From positions 37,181,946 through 37,245,945 of the forward strand of contig CM055106.1 in NCBI GenBank assembly GCA_029204225.1: a stretch of 64,000 bases of DNA, given 5' to 3'. The notes below the pieces were generated by a model. That model did no database searches and was not told the origin of the DNA. It saw only the letters and a program-made list of their open reading frames with translations. This document shows, piece after piece, positions 38,340-49,895 of the stretch (its first letter is position 1; each line of letters opens with the position of its first letter). The position numbers and the translations under genes were made by a program. This DNA is from Diphasiastrum complanatum. Its lineage: Eukaryota > Streptophyta > Lycopodiopsida > Lycopodiales > Lycopodiaceae.

Positions 38340-39455
38340 GAGTATCTTCAAATGGGTCACATTCGACCTAGTAAGTCGCCATGGGGAGCGCCGCTTCTTC
38401 TTAAGGATAAGAAGGATGGTGCTTTCCAGATGTGCGTAGACTACAAGGGGTTGAATAAGATTACCATTAAGAATATGTATCCTATGCCTAGGATGGACGA
38501 TCTAGTTGAGCGTTTGGGTGGAGCTAAGTATTCTACTAAAATTGATTTGCGAACTGGTTATCATTAGATTCGAATTCATCCAGGAGATGTATCTAAGATG
38601 GGTTTTAGGACTAGGTTTGGTCATTATGAATTTTTGGTGTAACCGTTTGGTCTAACCAATGCTCCGGCCACTTTTCAGCAGATGATGAATGATTTATTTC
38701 GTCCTTATCTAGAAAAGGTTGTTGTAGTGTTTTTAAATGATATACTCATCTATAGTAAAGCACTCAAAGAGCATAAGAAGCATCTTAGGACTATCTTGAA
38801 GATTTTGAGATAGGAGAAGCTTTATGCTAAAAAGTCTAAGTATGAGTTCTTTAAAAAAGAACTGTTGTATCTAGATCATGTCATATCCTGGAAGGGAATT
38901 ATGATTGATTGGGAAAAGATTAAACAATTTTGGATTGGACAATTCCCAAAATGGTAAGGGAACTTAAATATTTTTTGGGGTTTACTATTTTCTTCCGTAG
39001 ATCCATCATGGATTATTCGAGGATTGTTGCACCTCTCAACAGTGCGTTGAAGGGGATAATTACTCGAAAGAGTAGGTCGAGTCCACCTCTCATGTGGAAT
39101 GAGACATTAAATGCAAGTTGTAATAAACTTAATTATCTCAGCCTTAGTCGCGGATCTTGACAAATCTTATTTGGTTAAAGTGGATGCTAGTGATTAAGCA
39201 GTTGGTGGGGTTCTTCTACAAGAGGGGAGGCCAGTTGCTTTTGAGAGTAAGAAGTTATCTGATGCACATACTAGATATACAACTCAAGAAAAAGAACTTT
39301 AATAAGAAAAACCATAGGGGTCACAAGGTTCGATGGGCTGAGCTAATGCAAGAATTTGACTTTGATTTGAGATATATAAAAGGATCATCAAATCAAGTGG
39401 CGAATGCCTTAAGTCGGATTGGAGAGGTGAATGAGTTGTTGTTCACTGAGATCAC
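38340..39455 (+). pseudogene. Ty3/gypsy RT-RNase H relic
   Basis: RT starts [20 protein letters not shown] and continues through [27 protein letters not shown], a [21 protein letters not shown] and [13 protein letters not shown]. In this last block the first catalytic Asp of the (V/F)xDD motif is Asn. The RNase H part has LVKVDASD, AFESKKLSDAHTRYTTQEKEL and, in another frame, YIKGSSNQVANALSRIGEV. Wording is of the plant chromovirus-like group. At least five stops or frameshifts occur. It ends at about 39455, joined directly to a minus-strand Copia. No integrase, gag or LTR. Confidence 0.9.
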
Positions 39456-39462
39456 CATCATA

Positions 39463-41056
39463 TGTGAGCCTTGAGGATACTTGCCTTTCCCTTGATGTTC
39501 TCCTTGGCTTTTGACTTGATGAAGGTCCATCATCATCACCATCCAAAGTAGGATCCTTCTCATCAACATCAAGAATGTTAGATCCATACACACTACCATC
39601 AATCATGCTTGAAGACACTTTTGGATGTTCTCCTCATAAAAAATGACATCTCTACCAACATTCACTTTGCTAGTAGAAGGAATGTAAACTATGTAGGCTT
39701 TACTCACCTCACTATATCCAACAAAAATACCTTTCTTTGAAGATGGATCCTCCTTGGTCCTATCATCAAGAGTAATGTTGACATAGCATGTGCATCCAAA
39801 AGTTCTTAGAAATTTTACACTCGGCCCTCCTCTTGAATACATCTCAAAAGGTGTCCTTCCATCCAAAATAGCACTCGGCCACCTATTGCACAAGAAATTG
39901 GCACACAACAAAGCTTGATCCCAAAATGGTTTATCAAGATTAGCACTTGACCTCATGGCTTTAGCACTTTCACATAAAGTCCTATTCTTCCTTTCAGCCA
40001 CTCCATTTTGTTGTGGAGTCCTTGGTGTTCTATACTCCCTCTTGGTCCCATGCTCATCACAAAAGGACTTGAACTTGGTAGATATGTACTCAGCACCATT
40101 ATCACTCCTTAAGCACTTGATCCTTATGGAAAATTGGTTCTCCCTTGCATTCTTGAACTTAACAAAGACATCATACACTTCATCTTCACTCTTTAGTAGA
40201 TGGATCCAACAAAATCTACTAAAATCATCAATGAAAGCTACATACATCTTAGCTCCACTATTGCTAATTATAGTAGTTCCATGAATATCCGAATGTACAT
40301 GTTGAAAAGGCTTTGTAGATCTAGATGTAGACCTAGTATAAGGTAGTCTATGTGACTTAGATAAAGCACAAGACTCACAAACATGATTGATGCCACTTAA
40401 GGAACTTGGAAGACCTATCACAACCTTATTTCTAGCCATTACCTCCAATGACTTGAAGTTGAGGTGTCCCATCCTTTTATGCCAAACCTCTTGAATAGGT
40501 ATTTGATCTCTTGCAACACATCCAACTTGGTTAGCAATAACACAAGCATCTAGTTTGAACAACTTCCCTTGCCTTTTACCTTTTCCAATCAAGACATCCT
40601 TCCTTTTGATCACACAAGCATCTCCATCAAACTCAACCTTGAGGTCTTTACTTAGCAATTGACTCAGACTAAGCAGATTCTTGGTAATAGATGGATTAAA
40701 CAAGACATCGTCCAAATGAACATTCCTATTTGTAGAGAGAGAAATAGGAATTGTACCAATCCCTTTGATTGCACACTCACCATCATTGGCCATGTAGATC
40801 ACCCTCTCATCATCTCCATATGCCAACAAAGAAGTGAAGTACTCTTTGTGAAAAGTCATGTGTGAACTTGCTCCACTATCAATCCACTATGGACCTAGAT
40901 CTCCATCGTTAGCAAGCATACATGAAGACATCACAAAAGCTTCATCATTTGCATCTTGAACATCCAAACCATCCTCATCAAGAGTAAGATTACCTTGTCT
41001 CCTTGATCTCTCTTCTTCTTGTAGCACTCACTTGCAAAGTGTCCTTTGATGCCACA
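39463..41056 (-). pseudogene. Copia knuckle-protease-integrase relic (copy 6)
   Basis: It starts on the minus strand in the gag knuckle half CGIKGHFASEC (about 41040). The protease site WIDSGASSHM is preceded two codons earlier by a TAG (about 40890). A 418-codon open frame (40859-39603) then covers the protease body, pre-integrase VWHKRMGHLNFKSLEVM, the whole integrase core (HSDIHG, FIDDFSRFCWIHLL, LRSDNGAEYIS, TPQQNGVAERKNRTLCE) and the C-terminal FGCTCYVNITLDDRTKEDPS. This is the best preserved integrase in the window. The upstream gag is replaced by an LTR at 41057, and the downstream RT by the gypsy relic at 39455. It is a sister of copy 7. Confidence 0.9.
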
Positions 41057-41834
41057 TGTTGGAGGGTTTGCGGATATCAAGACAACCCTAACCCTAGTGA
41101 ATAAGTGAGGGATTTGGCACCCTGCATGTTAAAGTCCAATCCGATAATCACATAGTTATTGATTAGTTACAAGTCAATAAAAGGACTTTAGGCCTTTTTG
41201 CAAGACTTTTAATGTTGCAGGGCCTAAATGTCAAGTTAGTGAATAAAATAGGAGTTCCCACCAAATTTCAATTTCAAATTGGGTCCTCTAATTAATGCAA
41301 GAGTTTCCCACTCTTTTTATATTTGAATAGCCCAATAGGATTTTGAGGCCAAGGCCCTCCTCTCCACTATAAAGAGGGGCCTACTCGAGTTTGTAAACCG
41401 TGTTCTCTCTTCATTTCAAATACAAGTGGTTGAGTCTCTTATGGAATGGATTATAAATGTCCTCGTTCTCTATCTCTTTTCCTTCATCTCTCATGCTTTT
41501 GTTATATTTGCTAATTGTTAGGTCTGAATGTTATTGGAATTGTATATTCTTATGCTTTTTGTGAGAGAGAAAGGAGAGAGAAGCACATATCTATCTTATT
41601 GTGGAACGTAGTGTTAATTGATTTAGGATTAATTTTTAGTGTTAATGGATGTTAGGGTTAATGTGTAGTGTTAGTGGATGTTAGTGTTAATGTGAATCAT
41701 CCATGCATGCTGGATTTGTTTTATGCTATCGCTCTCATGGGATTGAACCTCCGCATGACAACTAGCTTCATCTTCTTGATGCTTGTATGCTTGGATCTTT
41801 GGTTGAGGATAGGATAGGAAAGAAACCTACTACA
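41057..41834 (+). repeat. 5' LTR, TG...CA, 778 bp
   Basis: Begins TGTTGGAGGGTTTGCGG and ends CCTACTACA. Contains a CACTATAAAGAGGGGCC segment near 41365-41385, a plausible TATA region, followed about 30-40 bp later by a TTCTCTCTTC stretch. Repeated GTTAATGGATGTTAG words are at 41640-41695. Confidence 0.8.
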
Positions 41835-41838
41835 ATTT

Positions 41839-41856
41839 TGGCGCCATTGCTGGGGA
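41839..41856 (+). other. Primer-binding site, Asp-tRNA type
   Basis: TGGCGCCATTGCTGGGGA matches the Asp-tRNA site TGGCGCCGTTGCCGGGGA with two transitions, four bases after the LTR end. Confidence 0.8.
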
Positions 41857-43057
41857 GCTACGCCAATTTCTCATATTGCAACATGTTTGGATAGATGTTA
41901 GCTTGCATTAGGCATTTTGTTTTGGCATGAATAGGGGTAAAATTGCATATCAGGGCTAGATTGAGAGTGATTTTGTTTGATTTGAGTGGATTTTCTTGTT
42001 TGGAAGCTATTCAGATCAGAATTCTTAAGATCCATTTGGATTTGAGAAATTAGAAAAAACAACAAAAACTGGCCATTTATGCCAGATTTGAACATAAAGA
42101 AGACAAAATTGTCATCAAATCTGATAAGTTTTTACCCTCTTACAAGAAATCTTCGCCGAGTTACAAGAAGCTTCCGTTTCACTCACAGATCCTTCATATT
42201 GAAGGACGAAGATTAATTGCAATATATTTGCAAAAACATTAGAAAAACCATCAAAAAATACCAAAAAATCATAAAACCCCTAAAAATATAAAAAAAGAAC
42301 CTTTGTCCAATTCATTGTGCATAGGTGTGATTCAGATCTATCTACTGTCAGGTCGACAAAGATTAATACCCTCCTTTCTGCAAAAATATTAGTTTTCTGA
42401 GAAGAACCTTCGCCTAAACCTTTGCAAGAGTCTGCGTCAATCCCACTTACTATTTTTGATAATCATTTAGTTGGGCAAAAATTTTCCAAAGGTCAGTTGT
42501 CATATTGTTATATTTTCGTCAAAAAAGTCTCTTTTTTGTAAAATACCAATATTACTCTCGATTCTTCGCTAGAGATCCTTCGTCAATTTTTTTGAGGATT
42601 CCAAATATAGTAAGTTATCATTTGTGAGTTCGACGAAGATTATATCTATCAAGATCTTGAAAAAAGTCTATTTTTATCCTTATCAAGTTACAAAAACCTT
42701 ATTGTTCGTCAGAAAGGACCTTCACCAATTCTACCATATAATTATCTGTGTCAAATCTATCTACTATAAAGTCGACGACGGTTAATTTTACCAGATTTGT
42801 CGAAAAACAATTAACTTAGTAGTTTTTTTTTACCAAAAATAAGAAACCATTTTGTTATAATCTGATAGTGATTCTGAAAAATCTTCATTTTTAGTGTCGA
42901 TCGCTTGATCACGATCTATTTTTCAAAATTTAGAAAACTGACTATTTTAAGTGATAGAGATTTCATAGATCTAATCTGATCTGAATTGATCTGCGATAGA
43001 GTTTTGTTTGAAAAATCTAGATCCAATCTCATTATTTGATTGTCGTAATTTGGAATT

Positions 43058-43912
43058 ATGGCTAACAGAGGACCATTGAACCCACCACCAACTATTGTTA
43101 GAAGGTCTCCTCATTTAGAAATACCAAAATACAATGGGTTTTCAGATCCCATCACATTTTTCAAATCTTTTCTGAATCATGTAGGGTTTATGACGAAGTA
43201 TATCCACAAGATAAACTTCAGTTATTTCCTATGGCCTTAATTGGAGTTGTTCAAGATTGGTTTTATAACCAAGAGGAAGCAAAATGTCAAGATTGAGAAG
43301 TGGTAAAAGCCACTCTCATTACAAGATTTAAGCCCAAAAAATTTATGGAAGATTTCTTTCTCCTTTTAAGTAAAATTAAAATGGGAAAGCGAGAAGCAGT
43401 AGAAAATTATATTGAATGGGTTAAACACCTCAGATTTGAGTGTGATTCTGATCTAATCAATGACGATGCTTTGATTATGTGGTTCTTAGCAGGTCTATCT
43501 AAAAAAAATAGATGCAAGCTGAAACGCCATAATGAATATGCTACAATACAAAGCGTTATGGATGATGCAATTTGTGAGGAGGATGAAGATTATGATGATG
43601 AACCAAATGTTGGAATATTGCCTTATACGGTAGGGCAAACCATGACAACATCCACCACCATTGCATCAACAAATATCAATGCTATTGTAGAGAAGATGAT
43701 CGACGAGTTTGAGAGACTTGGTCAAAAGTAATAGATGTAGCTAGAAAAGACGTGGCCTCAACTTGATGAAAAGATCAAAGTCTTGGAAGAATTCCATGGT
43801 AAAACGAACAAAGAGCCCAAAAAGTTTGCAAAGACTTTTTCTGGCTAGGAAAGGTGTTCAATTTGTGTGGGCAATCACACTATGAATGAATGTCCATTGA
43901 GAAGTCCTAATC
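43058..43912 (+). pseudogene. Gag of the Asp-primed element
   Basis: The ATG at 43058 opens MANRGPLNPPPTIVRRSPHL, followed by PKYNGFSDPITFFKSFLNHV, the typical start of a plant retroelement gag core. After a frameshift near 43240 a 143-codon frame (43300-43731) continues the core (TLITRFKPKK, KREAVENYIEWVKHLRFEC, WFLAGLSKKNRCKL). A TAG follows, then, in frame sense, the knuckle RCSICVGNHTMNECPLRSPN at about 43852-43912. The knuckle has CX2CX3HX4C spacing, one residue shorter than the usual CX2CX4HX4C, and is followed by Pro, as in the gag at 12222-13141. Confidence 0.75.
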
Positions 43913-43924
43913 ACCTCTATTTCC

Positions 43925-46065
43925 AAAATGTAGTGTAAGTGACCAAGATCATGCACCTCAAATTCCTTCTTAAGAGCACTCTTGATATCCTCCACATCTT
44001 GATTGTCTCCACCAATCAAGATGATATCATCCACATAGATTAACAAGATGGTAACAAAATTTCTAGCAAGCCTATAATAAAGTGAATGATCATACTCACT
44101 CATAACAAACCCTTGAGAAAGTAAAAAAGTGTTAAGCTTAGCATACCAACTCCTTGGTGCTTGCTTAAGACCATATAAGCTCTTTTGTAGAAGACACACA
44201 TGATTTGGCTTTGAAGTAGGAATGTAGCTCTCGGCTGCTCCATGTACACTTCCTCCTCAAGATCACCATTCAAGAATGCATTTGTAATGTCCAATTGCCA
44301 TAGATCCCATCCATAAAGAGTAGCAAGTGAAACAATGACCCGAATGCTCACCATCTTTGCCACTGGTGCAAAAGTCTCATCATAGTCAATGCCATTCTCT
44401 TGAGCATATCCTTTTGCCACCAACCTTGCCTTGTACTTGTTGATAGATCCATCTTTTTTTGTCTTCACCTTGAAGATCCATTTTCATCCAATATCTTTTT
44501 TTTCCTTGGATAACTTCACCAATCTCCATGTTTTATTCTTCATGAAAGCTTAATACTCAAGATCCATTGCTTGGATCCACTCCTCTTTGTTCCTTGCTTC
44601 ATCTACACATGTAGGTTCATCAAAAGAGGTTAGAAAAGCAACATAATTTCCAGAGACTACTTTCTTACCCTTTTCATCATATGTGAGCCTTGAAGGTGTT
44701 TGCCTTTGTCTTGATGTTCTTCTTGGCTTTTGACTTGATGAAGGTCCTTCATCATCACCATCCAAAGTAAGATCCATAACACCATCATCAAGATTGTTAG
44801 ATCCATCCAGATCATCAACATCTATATTACTTGAAGTTACTTTTGGAATGTTCCTCTCATAAAAAATGACATCTCTACCAACAATCCCTTTGTTAGTAGA
44901 AGGAATGTGAACCTTGTAGGCTTTACTCACCTCACTATACCCAACAAATATACCTTTTCTTGAAGATGGATCCTCCTTGGTCCTATCATCAAGAGTAATG
45001 TTGACATAGCATGTGCATCCAAAAGTTTTGAGAAAGTTGACACTCGGCCCTCCTCTTGAATAACATTTCAATAGGTGTCCTTCATCCAAAATAACACTCG
45101 GCCTCCTATTGCACAAGAAATTGGCACACAACAAAGCTTGATCCCAAAATGATTTATCAAGGTTAGCACTTAACTTCATCTCTTTGGCACTCTCACAAAG
45201 CCTTCAGCCACTCCATTTTGTTGTGGGGTCCTTGGTGTTGTATACTCCCTCTTGATCCCATGCTCATCACAAAAAGCCTTGAACTTGGTAGATATGTACT
45301 CTCCACCATTGTCACTCCTCAAGCACTCGATCCTTGTGGAAAATTGATTCTCCCTTGCATTCTTGAACTTGAAAAAAAAATGAAAGACTTCACTTGTGCT
45401 CTTTAGTAGATAGATCCAACAAAATCTACTAAAATCATCAATGAAAGCTACATACATCTTAGCTCCACTATTGCTAATTGTAGTAATTTCATGAATATCT
45501 GAATGTACAACCTGAAAAGGCTTTGTAGATCTAGATGTAGATCTAGTATAAGGTAGTCTATGTGACTTTGACAAAGCACAAGACTCACAAACATGATTGA
45601 TGCTACTTAAGAAACTTGGAAGACCAACCACAACCTTCTTTCTTGCCATTACCTCCAATGACCTAAAATTGAGGTGTCTCATCCTCTTATGCCAAACCTC
45701 TTGAATAGATATTTGCTCTCTTGCAACACATCCAACGTGGTTAGCAATAACACAAACATCTAGTTTGAACAACTTCCCTTGTCTTTTACATTTTGCAACT
45801 AGGATATCCTTCCTTTTGATCATACAAGCATCTCCATCAAACTCCACTTTGAGGCCTTTACTTAGCAATTGACTCACACTAAGCAAATTCTTGGTAATAG
45901 ATGGAATACACAAAACATCTTACAAATGAGCATTCCTATTTGTAGAAAGAAATAGGAATTGTGCCAATCCCTTTGATTGCACACTCACCATCATTGGTCG
46001 TGTAGATTACCCTCTTGTCATCTCCATATGCCAACAAATAAGTGAAGTACACTTTGTGAAAATTC
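43925..46065 (-). pseudogene. Copia protease-integrase-RT relic (copy 7)
   Basis: On the minus strand: protease body (46060-45800), pre-integrase VWHKRMRHLNFRSLEVM, integrase core with LRSDNGGEYISTKF and TPQQNGVAE, a deletion and frameshift at about 45180-45200, integrase C-terminus, then RT with KWIFKVKTKKDGSINKYKAR, ITNAFLNGDLEEEVYMEQP, SLYGLKQAPRSWY and LLIYVDDIILIG (YVDD intact, about 44030). Two stops lie at about 44490 and 44550. It is cut at about 43920 by the gag element. Because it supplies the RT missing from copy 6, which flanks the other side of the gag element, I considered that both derive from one element. However, both contain the same protease-integrase region, so they are two copies. 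Confidence 0.9.
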
Positions 46066-46292
46066 ATTTTGAAATTGAAATTTGGTGGAAACCCCTATAT
46101 TATTCACTAACTTGACATTTAGGCCCTGCGACATTAAAAGTCCCGCAAAAAGGCCTAAAGTCCTTTCATTCACTTGTAACTAATCAAATAACTATGTGAT
46201 CATTGGGTTGGACTTACACATGCAGGATGCCAAATCCCTCTCACTTATTAACTAGGATTAGGGTTGCCTCGATATCGGCAAACCCTCCAATA
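46066..46292 (-). repeat. LTR fragment, inverted copy of 41057-41285
   Basis: On the minus strand it reads TATTGGAGGGTTTGCCGATATC and follows the start of the LTR at 41057 for about 225 bp. The minus-strand sequence just before it, GGTGGGGGATAC, is a polypurine tract, so this is the start of a 3' LTR. The fragment ends where Copia copy 7 begins, at the homologous position 41285 of the other LTR. Confidence 0.8.
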
Positions 46293-47070
46293 GTATCCCC
46301 CACCAAAATTGGTGGCGGTCCAACGACAGCTCATGAGATTTATTCACTTGGGGCTTTGATTTGCCTTGCGTCATACCTTGATAAGATGGTATTGCACCTT
46401 CTTCATGAATTCCAAGTGCGGTGTGTTGAAATCTAAAATGGAACGTGTGCAAATTATGGGATCAAATTAAACTTAGGCACTTGAAAGACATGCACAACAC
46501 ACCCCACACATACGAACTATACACATCAAGACAGTACTGAGCAAAATAAGCGAACATGGCAGAAATAGCAAGAAAATTCAGATCGATGATGAGACTAAAT
46601 GTTGGAAATGATGATGTCACATTTTAAAACTACAATGAAGAATGTTTTACAAAAATAAGATTCCAACCAAAATTTGGTAATACCAATTAAAGTTTCAGTA
46701 ATCTCAACATTATTTCACCACCATCCCAAATCGCTACAACATCTAAGTGGAATAAAAGACAAGTCACTTGGAAAAAGTGGTTGCATTGTTGCATAACAAC
46801 AAGGAAAAGCAACATATTCTGAATCAAGAGATAAATGATAGGCAATCTCATTAGGGTGAACCGATCTGTAATAATGTTTTACCAATATGAAATGATTCAT
46901 CACAACAGTCACAATGGCCAATTGGAACTAATTTTAATCTTGATGCTATTTAAAATCCACATTTAGTGGATGATTACAAGAGTTGGAATCTATAATAGAA
47001 AACCACTATTTAAGATCCATATCTGTGGGTATAATAAGAGGTGAAATTTCTATAATAGAAAACCACCATT
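46293..47070. other. No supported gene
   Basis: Presumably internal sequence of the minus-strand element whose 3' LTR starts at 46292. The frames at 46258-46452 (-) and 46715-46921 (-) show no known motif. Confidence 0.4.
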
Positions 47071-47076
47071 GCATCA

Positions 47077-47640
47077 ATGTTTTTGAATTTCAATGCCCAA
47101 TTTAATATTATTAATCGCATGCAAAAGAGCCAAGGGTCCCCAAAAAATGGCAATGATTTCAAGGATAAAATCTACATACCAAATTTTAATGGTAATGAAG
47201 AAAGCATTGATGTGAAAGAATGGTTACACAATTTGGACAAATACTTCCAATTATTTTCAAGGCTAGATAAAGAAAAAATCATTTACGCTTCAATTCATTG
47301 CAAAGGTCAAGGCTTATGAAGTGAGATAGATCCATCAAGGCCTTAAATGTTGTAATGAGGAAGGATCACTTCTCCCTACCTTTCACAGAAAGTGTTTTAG
47401 ATCACATAGTTGGAGTAGAAGCCTACAATTTTCTGGATGATTTGAGTGGCTACAAACAAGTCAAAATCATGCCTAAAGATCAACATAAGCTTGCATTTGC
47501 CACTGAATGGAGAACCTATGCCTATAAGGTGATGTTGTTTGGACGTTGAAATTGCCTGACCACTTTTTAGAGAGTTATGCAAATGACATTCAAAGACTAC
47601 CTACAAAAGTTTTTGGAGAAATTTTGGACTATTTGTGTGT
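47077..47640 (+). pseudogene. Ty3/gypsy gag-RT deletion relic
   Basis: Gag start YIPNFNGNEESIDVKEWLHN and LDKYFQLFSRLDKEKIIYAS (to 47319) is followed within 40 bp by RT blocks MRKDHFSLPF, FLDDLSGYKQVKIMPKDQHK and TYAYKVMLFG. Protease and the first part of RT are deleted. The FxDD region (about 47615-47630) reads LEKFWTICVC, so the catalytic pair is lost by mutation or frameshift. The RT wording belongs to a different gypsy group from the relic at 38340. It runs straight into the 360-bp repeat array at 47642. Confidence 0.8.
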
Positions 47641-47641
47641 G

Positions 47642-48530
47642 CATCTTGTGTTGCACGCCGAGAAAAACCTACAAAACTAAACTGGGCTCCAAACGTTTCA
47701 GTACTCACAGCGAAACATGCGTCCAAACCAAAAACCCTAAATGCAGTCTTGGCATTCTAGGCCCATTGAGCCAGAAATTGGTCGGATTCAATTAAAAAAT
47801 GGTCAGAACTTCGGATGGAAAGTGTCCATAGGTTTGTGGGTTTGACATGAATCCGCAAGATTATTTGCAGCTCAATTTCGACTCCGTTTATTCGAAAATG
47901 CCCTTTCTGTCAGGGGGAATGCCACTAAATGGACTACTTTCCAACATCTCTGAGAACCAGTCCAGTGTCGCCGAACAAATTTCGTTTTTCAGACCGTCTG
48001 TTTCGTCTTGTGTTGCATGCCAATACAAACCTACAACACTAAACTGCGCTCCAAATGGTTCAATACTCACAGTGAAACATGCATCCGAACTCTAGACCAT
48101 AAACATAGTGCTAGGATTCTAGGACCATCAAGCCAAAAATTGATTGAATTCAGTAAAAAATGGTCAAAACTTTGGATGGGAGGTGTCCACATGTTTGTAG
48201 GCTTGACACGAACCCACAGGACCATTTGTAGCTCAATTTTGATGTTGTTTGTCCGGAAATGCCCTTTTGTGTCGGGGGGAATGCCACTAAAATAGACTAC
48301 TTTTCAGCATCTTTGACAATTGGTCTAGTGTCGTCGAACGAAGTCTATTTTTCAGACCCTCTATTCCGTCCTATGCTGCACGCCGATAAGAACCGTCTTG
48401 CATGCCGTCTATTCCATCCAATGCTACACGTTGAGAAGAACCTGCATCAACAAACCAAGCTCCAAGCAGTTCAATATGCATAGAGAAATGTGCGTTCAAG
48501 CCGAGAACTCTAAAAGCAGTCCAGGAAATT
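47642..48530 (+). repeat. Tandem repeat array, unit about 360 bp
   Basis: Units start near 47642 and 48003, with partial units near 48365 and 48405. Each has CTTGTGTTGCAYGCC, then ACCTACAACACTAAACT, then TTCAATACTCACAGTGAAAC, then a TTGCAGCTCAATTTCGA block and a GGGGGAATGCCACTAAA block. The two complete units differ by roughly 15 percent by eye. Confidence 0.85.
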
Positions 48531-48565
48531 GTAAAAATACCAAGTTTTTGATAAATCAATCCATG

Positions 48566-48606
48566 CACATGCACACACACAAATGCACATGCACATGCAC
48601 ACTCAT

Positions 48607-48638
<32 letters not shown>

Positions 48639-48950
48639 CATCGGCCACATAAATTGGCACACACCATCATACACAAATCATACACGCAAATCATACACAC
48701 AAATCCACACACACAAATCCACACACACATATACAAACGCACACTCATACACACAAATTCATACACACACACACACACACACATCATCGGCAGCTTGCCA
48801 TCGGCGGGCACACTATGCTAGACTACCCACACGCATGCACATATATTCTCACTCTCACAAATACACACACATACATAAACACATGCACTCACATACATAC
48901 ACACACATACATCGACCACCTGTCAATGACGATCGACTTTTCTCCTAAAC
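48566..48950 (+). repeat. CA/TG-rich microsatellite spacer
   Basis: Imperfect (CA)n with CATACA and CATGCA variants, between the two inverted arrays. Cys- and Val-rich or His- and Thr-rich frames here (48371-48811 minus, 48583-48948 plus) come from the repeat. Confidence 0.9.
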
Positions 48951-49138
48951 CATCTGCCACCATCCAAATCATCGGTCATCACCAACGAGTTCTAAATGGT
49001 CGTCTGCTGCTGTAATATATTCGATCTTGCAAAAAAATTTATGAAAGTTTTTATTATTAACGTGCAAAACATTTCTTGGACTTTGCTGAGCTCTGAGCTC
49101 AGCCCAAACCCACACGCACACACACATCCATAAAGACT

Positions 49139-49257
49139 CACTCTAACCCTTACCCTAAGTACACACACAAGCACTAGTTGCTTGTGCCCGTCATTGATGG
49201 GCAATGGTGGCCGTGCGTCGATGGTGGACATATGTGTACTTAGGATAAGGGTTAGAG
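49139..49257. repeat. Inverted repeat with nested hairpin
   Basis: A 27-bp arm (49139-49165) containing CTCTAACCCTTACCCTAAGT pairs with 49231-49257 with one mismatch. The roughly 65-bp loop holds a perfect 8-bp stem, CACAAGCA / TGCTTGTG around CTAGT (49166-49186). Confidence 0.85.
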
Positions 49258-49895
49258 TGGCCTAGAATCCCAACACTATGTTTAGGGTTTAGAGTTTAGA
49301 CGTTCCGTTGTGAGTACTGAATTATTTGAAGCGTAGTTTAGTGTTGTAGGTTTGTATTGGCGTGCAACACATGACGGAACAAACGTTCTGAAAGATGGAA
49401 TTCGTTCGGCGACATTGGACCGATTCGGAGATGTTGGAAAGTAGTCCATTAAGTGGCATTCCCCCCAACAGAAAGGGCATTTTCAAACGAACGATGTCGG
49501 AATTGAGCTACAAATAATCCTATGGATTTGTGTCAAACCCCAAACCTATGGACACTTTTCGTCCAAAGTTTTGACCATTTTTTAACTGAATCCGACCATT
49601 TCTGGCGCGATGGGCCTAGAATGCCAAGATTGCATTTAGGGTTGCTAGTTCGGATGCACGTTTTGCTGTGAGTATTGAAACATTTGGAGCCCGGTTTAGT
49701 CCTGTAGGTTTGTCTTGATGTGCAACACATGACGAAATATAATTGCTGCAAAATGGACTCCATTCGTTGACACTGGACCAGTTCTCGGGGATGCTAGAAA
49801 GTAGTCCATTTAATGGCATTTGCCTTGACAAAAATGGCATTTCTGGACAAACGGCATCGAAATTGAGCTGCAAATGGTCCTGTGCATTTATGTTG
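49258..49895 (-). repeat. Inverted array of the 360-bp repeat
   Basis: About 1.8 units of the same repeat as 47642-48530, on the opposite strand. Boundaries between units lie near 49378 and 49740, giving about 362 bp. Confidence 0.85.

Larger units (their letters stand above)
41057..43912 (+). mobile_element. Asp-primed gypsy-like element, 5' half
   Basis: LTR (41057-41834), primer site, a 1.2-kb non-coding leader, and a gag follow one another on the plus strand. The element is inserted into Copia copy 6 at its left edge and is cut at about 43912, where minus-strand Copia RT begins. No pol is present. It is either a truncated Ty3/gypsy or another gag-only element. An inverted fragment of the same LTR lies at 46066-46292. 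Confidence 0.75.

Noticed and set aside
39463-46065. Copia copies 6 and 7 as the two halves of one element split by the gag element
   Set aside because: Both contain the same protease and integrase regions, so they are two separate copies.
48371-48948. Cys/Val-rich frame (minus) and His/Thr-rich frame (plus)
   Set aside because: Both arise from the CA/TG microsatellite and overlap each other.
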